This document shows, piece by piece, positions 17,949-24,715 of a stretch of 37,238 bases of DNA. This DNA comes from WJMT01 sp964445575 (GTDB lineage Bacteria; Acidobacteriota; Aminicenantia; Aminicenantales; Aminicenantaceae), in assembly GCA_964445575.1 (NCBI GenBank), contig CAYULB010000020.1, positions 1-37,238 on the forward strand, read 5' to 3'. The position numbers and the translations under genes were made by a program. Within the stretch, counting starts at the first letter, position 1; the number at the start of each line of letters is the position of its first letter. The notes beneath the pieces are model-generated. The model saw only the letters and a program-made list of their open reading frames with translations. It was not told the origin of the DNA and ran no database searches.

Positions 17949-18164
17949 CTAAATTAGGTCCGGTTTATTGATTTACACATTTTTTCCATTAGAGACTAAA
18001 TAGAGACTGATTCGTCTCCTTTTGAACTCAGGTACTCATTTTTGTGAAGAGTCTTAAATGGCTTTTTTGGCCCCAAAAGTATTGTTTTTAGCCGTCAAAT
18101 GCTGTGGAAAAATAGGGTTATCTTATTGATTATAAAGAAAATAGCCGGGCCCGTCCCCATAAGA
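17949..18164 (-). repeat. Dispersed repeat A, copy 2
   Basis: Shares the 110-bp core (18055-18164) with 1432-1541 and the outer CTAAATTAGG / GTTTATTGATTTAC block; CTAAATTAGG is also duplicated just outside at 17931. Between outer block and core this copy is about 28 bases longer than copy 1. The imperfect terminal inverted repeat (TTAGGGAC / GTCCCCATAA) is again present. On the minus strand it lies 33 bases after the histidine kinase stop and about 115 bases before glgE. The remainder of 17835-18197 holds only the possible promoter. Confidence 0.8.
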
Positions 18165-18197
18165 TTTAAGATTAGATTAAGATAATTATATAAACAC

Positions 18198-20270
18198 TTA
18201 TTTATGGGGGAGCCATTTATCCAGAATCTCGGTCAGATTCTGGAGGCTGACCGGCTTTGAGATGTAATCGTTCATCCCGGCTTCAAGGCACTTCTCCCGG
18301 TCCCCTTTTAAGGCATGGGCGGTCATGGCTACAATAGGAATATCAGGATTCAAGGCTTTTGACTTCTGGCTCCGGATTTCTCTGGTGGCCTGAAGGCCGT
18401 CCATAACCGGCATCTGAACATCCATGAGAACCAGGTCAAAAGGCATTTTTTTCAGGGCTTCCACAGCCTCGACTCCGGTTGCAGTGGCTTCCACCTTCAT
18501 CCCCATCTTTCTCAGCATAGCCATGGCAACCTGCTGGTTGACAATGTTGTCCTCCGCCAGAAGCACTCTCACCTTATGCCTCTGGATATCCCGGAGATCA
18601 TGCCGGGTGATCATGGTTTTTTCAGGCTTTCCTTTCTTTCCTTTTTTGAGAATAGTAGCCAGGCAGTCAAAAAGGTCAGACTGTCTTACGGGTTTGGTAA
18701 GATAAGCCGCAAATCCGATTTCCTGCATGCGCCGGGCATCTCCTCTCTGTCCCATAGAGGTCATCATGACCAGACAGGTGTGTTTGATTTTAGGGTCTGC
18801 TTTTATGGCACTTCCCAGGGCTTCTCCGTCCATATCCGGCATCTGCATATCCAGTATGGCCAGCTGAAAGGGCCTGTCCTCTTTCTGGGCCCGATACATC
18901 ATTTTGAGCGCTGTGGGTCCGTCTGAGGCTTCTCTAACCTTCACTCCCCAGGATTGGAGCTGGACTTTTAAAACTTCCCGGTTGGTTTTGTTGTCGTCCA
19001 CAATGAGAATATAGGCTCCTTTGATGTTGGCCGGAGCTTCGGGTTGGTGTGTTTGCTGAGCCTGCTTTTTGAACCGGGCAGTAAACCAAAACTCTGAGCC
19101 TTGTTTTCTGCGGCTTTTGACTCCGACCTGGCCTTTCATTTTCTCCACCAGATGCTTGGAGATGGAAAGCCCCAAGCCAGTGCCTCCTGCCCTACGGGTG
19201 GTTGAGCCGTCCAGCTGGGTAAAAGTGTCGAATATGACTTTTTGCTTGCTTAAATGGATTCCGGAGCCTGTATCCCGGACAGAAAACCGGAGAACAGCTT
19301 CTTTTTGATTCTCTGATTCCACTTTCACCTGCACCGCTACCTCTCCCTTTTCAGTAAACTTAATGGCATTTCCGGTCAGATTGATCAAAACCTGGCGCAG
19401 GCTGCCGGGGTCTCCTATCAGATAAGCAGGCACATCCGGCTCAGGAGCGCATATAAACTCCAGTTCTTTTTCATGCGCCTGCACAGCCATCATGGATGCA
19501 AAGTCCTCCAGCAGAGTCCATAGATTGAAATTCAGGGATTCCAAATCATACTGGCCTGCTTCGATTTTAGAGAAATCCAGGATGTTGTTGATTAAGGAGA
19601 GGAGGACTTCGCCGCTGGACCGGATGGTCTCTGCATATCTCTGCTGTTCTTCATTAAGGTCTGTTTCAAGGAGCAGCCCGGTCATTCCAATCACCGCGTT
19701 CATGGGAGTGCGGATCTCATGGCTCATGTTTGCCAGAAACTCGCTTTTCGCTTGGTTGGCCACCTCTGCCTGTTTGAGCGCTTTCTGCAGCTTCTCTTCT
19801 GCTTTTTTTCTCTCTGTAATATCCCTGTAAATTCCGAACACACCCAGCTGTTTGTCTTCCGGGGAAATGGGAGAAGCAATGACTGAAACATGGACCGGAG
19901 AGCCGTCTTTGCGGCGTCGCTCCGCTTCCAGGGCCATTTTCTTTCCCTTGACCACATTATTGGTGATTATTTTTGCCCTGAGAGCTTTATCTCCTGCTAC
20001 CAGTTTGTCTATGTTTTTGCCGACGACTTCATTGATTTTGTAGCCGAATATATTTAGAAATTCCTGGTTTGCGTGGCTGATTATTCCGTCGTTGGAAGTC
20101 ATTACGATGCCTTCCTGGGCGTTTTCAAAGAGCTGTCTGAAGCGGGTCTTTTCCAATTTAAGGGCCTGCTCAGCTTTTTTGTATTCAGCTTCTTCTTTTT
20201 CGAGGACAGCAACTCTTTTTTTTAAGGTTTTTAACTCTTCCAAAAGCTGTTGTTTTGTTTTGTTGGTCAT
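18198..20270 (-). CDS. Hybrid sensor histidine kinase with two receiver domains
   Basis: A 690-residue cytoplasmic kinase with no transmembrane segment. In order: coiled coil (5-42), PAS (about 40-155), HisKA with FLANMSHEIRTPMNAVIGM and phospho-acceptor His184, HATPase (NLTGNAIKFTEKGE, DTGSGI, GGTGLGLSIS at 362-371), REC1 with Asp474 in LAILDMQMPDMDG, and REC2 with Asp617 in LVLMDVQMPVMDG. There is no C-terminal Hpt domain and no partner regulator nearby, so the phosphorelay target is elsewhere. I chose the ATG at 20270 because GAGGGAG lies seven bases upstream; the longer frame starts at a TTG six codons earlier. It is upstream of, and co-directional with, the glgE operon. Confidence 0.95.
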   Translation of the reverse strand: MTNKTKQQLLEELKTLKKRVAVLEKEEAEYKKAEQALKLEKTRFRQLFENAQEGIVMTSNDGIISHANQEFLNIFGYKINEVVGKNIDKLVAGDKALRAKIITNNVVKGKKMALEAERRRKDGSPVHVSVIASPISPEDKQLGVFGIYRDITERKKAEEKLQKALKQAEVANQAKSEFLANMSHEIRTPMNAVIGMTGLLLETDLNEEQQRYAETIRSSGEVLLSLINNILDFSKIEAGQYDLESLNFNLWTLLEDFASMMAVQAHEKELEFICAPEPDVPAYLIGDPGSLRQVLINLTGNAIKFTEKGEVAVQVKVESENQKEAVLRFSVRDTGSGIHLSKQKVIFDTFTQLDGSTTRRAGGTGLGLSISKHLVEKMKGQVGVKSRRKQGSEFWFTARFKKQAQQTHQPEAPANIKGAYILIVDDNKTNREVLKVQLQSWGVKVREASDGPTALKMMYRAQKEDRPFQLAILDMQMPDMDGEALGSAIKADPKIKHTCLVMMTSMGQRGDARRMQEIGFAAYLTKPVRQSDLFDCLATILKKGKKGKPEKTMITRHDLRDIQRHKVRVLLAEDNIVNQQVAMAMLRKMGMKVEATATGVEAVEALKKMPFDLVLMDVQMPVMDGLQATREIRSQKSKALNPDIPIVAMTAHALKGDREKCLEAGMNDYISKPVSLQNLTEILDKWLPHK

Positions 20271-20487
20271 TTCTATGCTCCCTCTCAATCATAAATTGGT
20301 GCCAGCATACTCATTCACCCTATTTTTCCTCCGATCAATGAAGCGGGCTTTTTCCTTCATAAAAATGTGAATCTCTCACGTTCATTTTTTTTATTATGTT
20401 TTTTTTTGTGTAAGAAGCAAGCTTTTTTCCTAAAATGTACTTAAAGAGCGAAAAAAGCTGGACAAGCGGGACGGAAGAGAGAATGCT

Positions 20488-20514
20488 TTGACAAAACACA
20501 GCGATTGATATAGA
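20488..20514 (+). promoter_or_regulatory. Possible sigma70-type promoter for the TPR gene
   Basis: A perfect TTGACA (20488-20493) precedes TATAGA (20509-20514) by 15 bases, slightly short. Transcription would start around 20521. The remainder of the 300-base spacer 20271-20570 is T-rich with no recognisable feature. Confidence 0.4.
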
Positions 20515-20570
20515 AATGAAAATATGAGAAACTCCGATGACAAATGGAGTATGAAGCATGCGAGGTTTGG

Positions 20571-20960
20571 ATGGGAAAAAAATTTTTATTTGTTCTGACC
20601 AAAAAAGCGAGAAGCACTCTGGAACAGCTCACCCGGTACCATCCGCTGGAATCTGAAGCGCTTCTCCGCCTGGGAGTGATTTATTTTAAGGACAGAAATT
20701 TCAAAAAAGCAGAAACCTATTTTTCACGGATTTTTGCCATAGCTCAATCTGAGGAACTGCCTGCGGAGGTCTTGGACTCGGCGCGGGCTTATCATGTTTT
20801 AAGTTTTCACTACCGGGGAAAAAAAGACCAGGCCTATGAACTTGCTGAAAGCTATAAGAACGATATGAACGTTCTTTCAGAGGAAGATATAAACCGCCTG
20901 GACCTGGAAGAAAGAGACCGCAGAGTGCTTTGGGAGATTATAAAAAAAGGAGAAAAATAA
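20571..20960 (+). CDS. Small TPR-repeat protein
   Basis: A 129-residue soluble protein of helical repeats. The stretch ALLRLGVIYFKDRNFKKAET has the small/large residue spacing of a tetratricopeptide repeat, followed by a second, weaker repeat around ARAYHVLSFHYRGKKDQAYE. TPRs bind other proteins. I chose the ATG at 20571 because GAGG lies five bases upstream; an in-frame ATG at 20544 would add nine residues but has no Shine-Dalgarno. The stop directly abuts the next gene's GTG, so the two are cotranscribed. No more specific function can be assigned. Confidence 0.75.
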   Translation: MGKKFLFVLTKKARSTLEQLTRYHPLESEALLRLGVIYFKDRNFKKAETYFSRIFAIAQSEELPAEVLDSARAYHVLSFHYRGKKDQAYELAESYKNDMNVLSEEDINRLDLEERDRRVLWEIIKKGEK

Positions 20961-21434
20961 GTGGAATCAAACACAAAAGGATTGAAAATCGACCAGATTT
21001 CTTTTCAACTGGGTATGATCAACTGCTTTGCAGAGATGGTGGCCTGCGGGGTTAAACGGCTTGCCGTGAGCCCCCCTCTTCGGCCCGAAGACTATGAGGC
21101 CATTGAGCACGCCTCGGAAATCATTATGAAAGAATTTAACATAAAGTCCTATCTTGAAAAATCTCTCATAGTGACAGACCTCCAATCTGAAGAATTCACC
21201 AAGGGAAAATGGTCTATTCTTTATTATAAAGACGACTATGTTCTTAAATCTTATTTGAACATCAAAAAGAGAAAAGCAGAGCTTATCAGAGAGGGGAAGT
21301 ACAACACCGGCCAGAGAAAGCAGATATCCCGGGAATTCATGAGGCTTTTAAGCTATCCGGAAACAGTCATTGAAGAAAAACTGGCTCAGGAATATCCCTC
21401 CTCTCCATATATGCTGGGCAAAGATGAAGAATAA
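20961..21434 (+). CDS. Uncharacterised 157-residue protein
   Basis: I do not recognise this family. The start is GTG, supported by AGGAG eight bases upstream and by direct adjacency to the TPR gene's stop. The sequence looks like a genuine folded cytoplasmic protein: an N-terminal alpha/beta-like half (ISFQLGMINCFAEMVACGVK, then RLAVSPPLRPEDYE, then KSYLEKSLIVTDLQ) and a charged helical C-terminal half (LNIKKRKAELIREGKYNTGQ onwards). There is no signal peptide, membrane segment or metal motif. It is probably cotranslated with, and may bind, the TPR protein. Confidence 0.7.
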   Translation: MESNTKGLKIDQISFQLGMINCFAEMVACGVKRLAVSPPLRPEDYEAIEHASEIIMKEFNIKSYLEKSLIVTDLQSEEFTKGKWSILYYKDDYVLKSYLNIKKRKAELIREGKYNTGQRKQISREFMRLLSYPETVIEEKLAQEYPSSPYMLGKDEE

Positions 21435-21456
21435 CCCTAAACAGCTCTCTTTTATA

Positions 21457-21485
21457 TTGACCAAATATTTTTATCTATATATCAT
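21457..21485 (+). promoter_or_regulatory. Strong sigma70-type promoter for the small membrane protein
   Basis: TTGACC (21457-21462), a 17-base spacer and TATCAT (21480-21485): each box is one mismatch from consensus at ideal spacing. The predicted start is about 21491, giving a leader of about 59 bases. Confidence 0.6.
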
Positions 21486-21490
21486 AAATC

Positions 21491-21527
21491 AAGGTTGAGG
21501 CTGCTGAATTTGAGCCTATCAAACCTT
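21491..21527 (+). promoter_or_regulatory. Stem-loop at the predicted 5' end of the transcript
   Basis: AAGGTT (21491-21496) pairs with AACCTT (21522-21527), and AGGCT (21498-21502) with AGCCT (21513-21517), leaving a 10-base loop and small bulges. It begins within a base or two of the predicted transcription start, like stabilising 5'-terminal hairpins such as that of ompA. GGGAGG and the ATG follow unpaired. Confidence 0.45.
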
Positions 21528-21549
21528 ACTTAAAAATTGGGAGGGTTTT

Positions 21550-21801
21550 ATGAAATTAGACAAATTAGCCTTAGGTCTGGCCACCGGTATTCTCTGGGGA
21601 GCGGGAATTTTTCTTGCCACCAACTTCCTGATTTTATCGGGTGGAGAAGGACAGACAATTTCTAAGATGAACGCCTTTTATTTTGGATACAGCTTCAGCT
21701 TTGTGGGGAGCCTTATCGGGCTTATCTGGGGTTTTATCTATGGATTCATCACAGGATGGTTCTTCGGCCTGTTCTACAACCTGTTTGCTAAAGAAAAATA
21801 G
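21550..21801 (+). CDS. Small two-helix membrane protein (often annotated 'bacteriophage holin')
   Basis: An 83-residue protein with two hydrophobic segments (about 9-30 and 46-76) rich in Gly and Trp, ending in FYNLFAKEK. GGGAGG six bases before the ATG supports the start. Proteins with this pattern are widespread in environmental bacteria and are frequently labelled holin by automated annotation, but nothing nearby is phage-like. It has its own predicted promoter and leader hairpin. The function is unknown; it is probably an inner-membrane protein of the host. Confidence 0.75.
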   Translation: MKLDKLALGLATGILWGAGIFLATNFLILSGGEGQTISKMNAFYFGYSFSFVGSLIGLIWGFIYGFITGWFFGLFYNLFAKEK

Positions 21802-21810
21802 CAAAAAGAA

Positions 21811-21835
21811 GAGAGGTAAGAGAGGTAGAGAGGTA
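21811..21835 (+). repeat. GAGAGGTA triplication
   Basis: Three copies of GAGAGGTA at 21811, 21820 and 21828, just after the small membrane protein gene. A simple slippage repeat; no gene start follows it. Confidence 0.6.
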
Positions 21836-21879
21836 GCAAACAACGAAATCATAGTTCATAGGGAACCTGGATTATCAAG

Positions 21880-21932
21880 AAAAAATAGGTGGAAAAAATA
21901 GGTGAACGGGTAAGACGGTACGGTTTTTTTTA
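21880..21932 (+). repeat. Repeat B, variant copy at the left edge of gap 2
   Basis: A truncated unit (AAAAAATAGGTGG, 21880-21892) is followed by a longer one running into the gap (from 21892). This variant reads GTAAGACGGTACGG where the other copies read GTATCACGGTACTG, which weakens the hairpin. The remainder of 21836-21879 shows nothing recognisable. Confidence 0.75.
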
Positions 21933-22032
21933 NNNNNNNNNNNNNNNNNNNNNNNNNNNNNNNNNNNNNNNNNNNNNNNNNNNNNNNNNNNNNNNNNNNN
22001 NNNNNNNNNNNNNNNNNNNNNNNNNNNNNNNN
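21933..22032. other. Assembly gap 2 (100 N) with duplicated 41-bp edges
   Basis: Bases 21892-21932 recur exactly at 22033-22073. As at gap 1, overlapping contig ends seem to have been spaced by a fixed placeholder. The break falls in repeat B, so extra units may be missing. Confidence 0.95.
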
Positions 22033-22073
22033 GAAAAAATAGGTGAACGGGTAAGACGGTACGGTTTTTTTTA
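22033..22073 (+). repeat. Repeat B, variant copy at the right edge of gap 2
   Basis: Identical to 21892-21932 and so possibly the same physical copy. It ends in eight T and lies ten bases from the stop of the minus-strand TIM-barrel gene. Confidence 0.7.
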
Positions 22074-22082
22074 TTTCTTTTT

Positions 22083-22916
22083 TTAAGAAAAGTAAAGGTT
22101 TTTGAGCATCAAAGCATCTTTTTCCTGGGTGGGGCTTTCAATGATGACCATGCCCTCCACATCAAAATCCTTGAGCGCCTGTATCCACTCATCATAACGA
22201 AAGTCTGACTGCTCCAGCATCAGATGCTTGATCTCCCCTTTTTCGCCGTACAGGATGCCGCTGACATGGATGTGCATATCCTTTAGGGCCTGGGCCCCGA
22301 GCTTGAGCTTGATTTTGTTTAAAATCCGGTAAAAGCTCAGGTAATCATTGGCTTTTCCCGTGCGGGCATGAAGATGGGAGAAGTCAATGCAGGGTTTGAG
22401 CCCTTCTACCTGCTGACATAAAAAAAGGGTTTCCTCCAGAGACCCGAACTGGGAGCGCTTTCCCATGGTCTCAGGCCTTAGGCTCACTGGGTCCCCTTGA
22501 GAGCGCAGGATAAAAACCACTTCCTTCAGGTTTTCTTTGATGGTTTCAAAAGTTTCTTTAGGACTGTTTTTGCCGTAGTAGCCGGGATGAAACACCACAC
22601 TGCTGGCACCGCACACCTGGGCGATGCGCGCTGAATGGAGAAGCCGTTTATGGCTGGTCATTCTTATTCCCTGTCGCGGGGAGTTGAGGCTCACATAATA
22701 AGGAGCATGGACACTGAGAGCCAGTCCCAGGTTTTTGGCTTCTCTGCCCACAGCCTCGGCTGTATCCACCCCCATTTTAACTCCCTGGACAAACTCAATC
22801 TCAAGACAGTCCAGGCCCAAGCGCTTGACCTCTCTGAGTCCTTGTAAAGTGTTTTTTCTGAGAGCTGACTGAGGCACTCCGGCAGTCCCAAAAAGAAGTT
22901 TATTTTTCGGGGCCAT
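22083..22916 (-). CDS. Endonuclease IV-like TIM barrel (AP endonuclease family 2 / sugar isomerase superfamily)
   Basis: A 277-residue protein. The metal-ligand pattern of endonuclease IV is largely kept: His70 in SVHAPYYVSLNSP, His110 in VFHPGYYG, Glu149 in LRPETMGKRSQFGS, Asp178 and His181 in CIDFSHLHAR, His215/His217 in MHIHVSG, His231 and Glu260 in IIESP. The Asp usually two residues before His231 is Ile here. Asn-Ser-Pro after the first His and the MGK..QFGS segment favour an AP-endonuclease-type enzyme over a sugar isomerase, but substrate is unproven. The ATG lies inside the 3' end of thiC (17-base overlap) with AAAGG upstream, so the two are coupled. Confidence 0.85.
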   Translation of the reverse strand: MAPKNKLLFGTAGVPQSALRKNTLQGLREVKRLGLDCLEIEFVQGVKMGVDTAEAVGREAKNLGLALSVHAPYYVSLNSPRQGIRMTSHKRLLHSARIAQVCGASSVVFHPGYYGKNSPKETFETIKENLKEVVFILRSQGDPVSLRPETMGKRSQFGSLEETLFLCQQVEGLKPCIDFSHLHARTGKANDYLSFYRILNKIKLKLGAQALKDMHIHVSGILYGEKGEIKHLMLEQSDFRYDEWIQALKDFDVEGMVIIESPTQEKDALMLKNLYFS

Positions 22917-24225
22917 CAGAGGCCTTTTCAGAGGATTTCAGGAAATCCTCAACCATTTGAAGGGCACAGAAATCTCCGCACATTGAACAGGCCTTTGTTT
23001 TTGTTTTTCTCTGGCTTCTTACTTCCTCGAATTTATAGGGGTCTATAGCCAGTTTTTTTTGAGCATCCCAATCCAGTCGTCTTCTCGCTTCAGAGATAGC
23101 AAAATCTTTTTTGGCGGCTCCTTTGACTCCTTTAACAATATCCGCGGCATGGGCAGCGATTCTGGAGGCAATGACTCCCAGTCTTACGTCATCAGGCGTG
23201 GGAAGCCCCAGATGCTCTGAAGGGGTCACATAGCACAGAAAATCAGCTCCTGACCAGGCAGCCACAGCCCCTCCTATGGCAGAGACAATGTGGTCATAGC
23301 CGGGAGCAATGTCTGTCACAATAGGGCCCAGTACATAAAAGGGAGCTCCCTGACACACCCGCTTCTGGATCTTCATGTTCATGTCGATCTGGTCTAAAGG
23401 CACATGCCCGGGTCCTTCCACCATCACCTGGACTCCTGCTTCCCAGCACTGCTTTACCAGCTCGCCCAGAGTGAGAAGCTCCTCCAGTTGGGGCCGGTCT
23501 GAAGCATCGGCAATGGCGCCCGGCCTGAGCCCGTCGCCCAGGCTCAAGGTCACATCATATTTGTGGGCTATTTCCAAAAGCCGGTCAAAATTCTGGTACA
23601 GAGGATTTTCCTTTTCATTGTGAAGGATCCAGGCCAGATGAAAGGCCCCTCCACGGGAGACAATATCCGCGACCCGGCCCTGCTTTTTCAAGCGGTCAAT
23701 GGCTTTGGAAGTGAGCCCGGCATGAACCGTCATAAAGTCCACTCCCTCCTGAGCTTGCTGTTCAATGACCGAGAAGATATCCTCCTCAGTCATCTCAACA
23801 ATAGCCCCTCTCTGCTCTATGGCCTGAATGCCTACCTGATAAACAGGAACCGTTCCCAGAGGGATGCGGGCTTTCTCCAGGATTTTCCGGCGAATCTTTT
23901 TGATATCACCCCCGGTGCTCAGGTCCATGATGGTGTCGGTTTTGTACTTTAAGGCAATTTCTGTCTTCTCAATCTCATTCTGGAGTTCCGGAAAATCTTC
24001 AGAGCTTCCGATGTTGACATTGACTTTGGTCCGGAGTCGGCTGCCGATTCCCACAGCATGAATATCGCCGTGATAAGGATTGAAGGGAATGACCACCTTC
24101 CCTGAAGCAACCAGCTCCAGGAGCTCCTCTTCACACAGGCCTTCCACTTCAGCTACCTGCCGGAGAGCTTTGGTCACTTTTCCTTTTCTTGCTTGTTCGA
24201 TTTGAGTCATTTTATTATCAGCCAT
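22900..24225 (-). CDS. thiC: Phosphomethylpyrimidine synthase (HMP-P synthase), short form
   Basis: A radical-SAM enzyme converting aminoimidazole ribotide to the pyrimidine half of thiamine. The 441-residue length is the short form lacking the N-terminal extension of proteobacterial ThiC. Characteristic segments: VNVNIGSSED (68-77), MDLSTGGDI (100-108), FMTVHAGLT, RGGAFHLAWI, LGDGLRPGAIADASD, VMVEGPGHVPLDQI, YVTPSEHLGLP. The C-terminal [4Fe-4S] motif is CSMCGDFC (Cys413, 416, 420), CX2CX3C rather than the usually quoted CX2CX4C. The start at 24225 has only a weak GGA; an ATG five codons in is possible. The strong promoter leaves a leader of about 34 bases with no TPP riboswitch. No other thiamine gene is present. 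Confidence 0.97.
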   Translation of the reverse strand: MADNKMTQIEQARKGKVTKALRQVAEVEGLCEEELLELVASGKVVIPFNPYHGDIHAVGIGSRLRTKVNVNIGSSEDFPELQNEIEKTEIALKYKTDTIMDLSTGGDIKKIRRKILEKARIPLGTVPVYQVGIQAIEQRGAIVEMTEEDIFSVIEQQAQEGVDFMTVHAGLTSKAIDRLKKQGRVADIVSRGGAFHLAWILHNEKENPLYQNFDRLLEIAHKYDVTLSLGDGLRPGAIADASDRPQLEELLTLGELVKQCWEAGVQVMVEGPGHVPLDQIDMNMKIQKRVCQGAPFYVLGPIVTDIAPGYDHIVSAIGGAVAAWSGADFLCYVTPSEHLGLPTPDDVRLGVIASRIAAHAADIVKGVKGAAKKDFAISEARRRLDWDAQKKLAIDPYKFEEVRSQRKTKTKACSMCGDFCALQMVEDFLKSSEKASDGPEK

Positions 24226-24265
24226 TCACTATTTTCCATTTTTGACTTTCTATTTTCTATTTAAT

Positions 24266-24294
24266 ATTTTACGTCTTTTCAAGACTATGGTCAA
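24266..24294 (-). promoter_or_regulatory. thiC promoter with an internal dyad
   Basis: On the minus strand TTGACC (plus 24289-24294), a 17-base spacer and TAAAAT (plus 24266-24271) form a strong sigma70-type promoter. The spacer contains the dyad GTCTT-TTC-AAGAC (24273-24285), a possible operator. Transcription would begin near 24259. Confidence 0.55.
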
Positions 24295-24358
24295 TGTAAC
24301 GCTATTCTTCTTCGTTTTTTTCGGTGGCTGCGCAACTCCCCCCGTCCCAAAAAAGCAG

Positions 24359-24379
24359 TTAATGGTGAAATACCATTAA
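24359..24379. repeat. Perfect 8-bp inverted repeat (TTAATGGT / ACCATTAA)
   Basis: Arms 24359-24366 and 24372-24379 surround GAAAT. Imperfect direct copies of AAGCAGTTAATGGTGAA surround it (AAAGCAGTAAATGGAGAA near 24403). It lacks a T tract and lies between divergent gene starts, so it is not a terminator. It is probably a remnant of another small repeat. Confidence 0.5.
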
Positions 24380-24456
24380 CCATTCACAATTCACCGTGTT
24401 TAAAGCAGTAAATGGAGAATTGTATCTCACAAAAAACACTAAATTCATATTCAATT

Positions 24457-24569
24457 TAAAAATAGGTGAACGGGTATCACGGTACTGTTTTTAGGGGGAG
24501 ATATCACGGTACTGTTTTTAGGTAAAAATAGGTGAACGGGTATCACGGTACTGTTTTTAGGGGGAGATA
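24457..24569 (+). repeat. Repeat B, tandem cluster (two full units and one partial)
   Basis: Full 47-base units at 24457-24503 and 24523-24569 are identical; a partial unit (TATCACGGTACTG onward, 24502-24522) lies between. Each unit can fold: AAAAATAG pairs with CTGTTTTT (one U-G), and GTGA pairs with TCAC around the loop ACGGGTA. The rest of 24226-24715, between divergent thiC and the CHAT gene, holds the thiC promoter and the inverted repeat; 24570-24715 is A-rich with no convincing promoter. Confidence 0.85.
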
Positions 24570-24715
24570 AAATTTTTTTTGGGAAAGTGAGAAAAAAACA
24601 GAACTCAAACTGTCTTGTAAAGTGAAAGCAAAAGCAGAAAGTGACGTTGAAATTGGAAATGATGGTGGGAGCCAGAAAGGGTGTGTTATCATACGTGATG
24701 AGCTTTGCTGAATAA

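Noticed and set aside
21550..21801. Prophage holin
   Set aside because: No phage structural, lysis or integrase gene is nearby. Two hydrophobic helices alone do not establish a holin.
24226..24460. TPP riboswitch upstream of thiC
   Set aside because: None of the conserved aptamer blocks is visible on the minus strand, and the predicted transcript start is too close to the ATG.
24457..24569. CRISPR array from the repeated units
   Set aside because: Only two full units with a partial unit between them, no unique spacers of regular length, and no cas genes.
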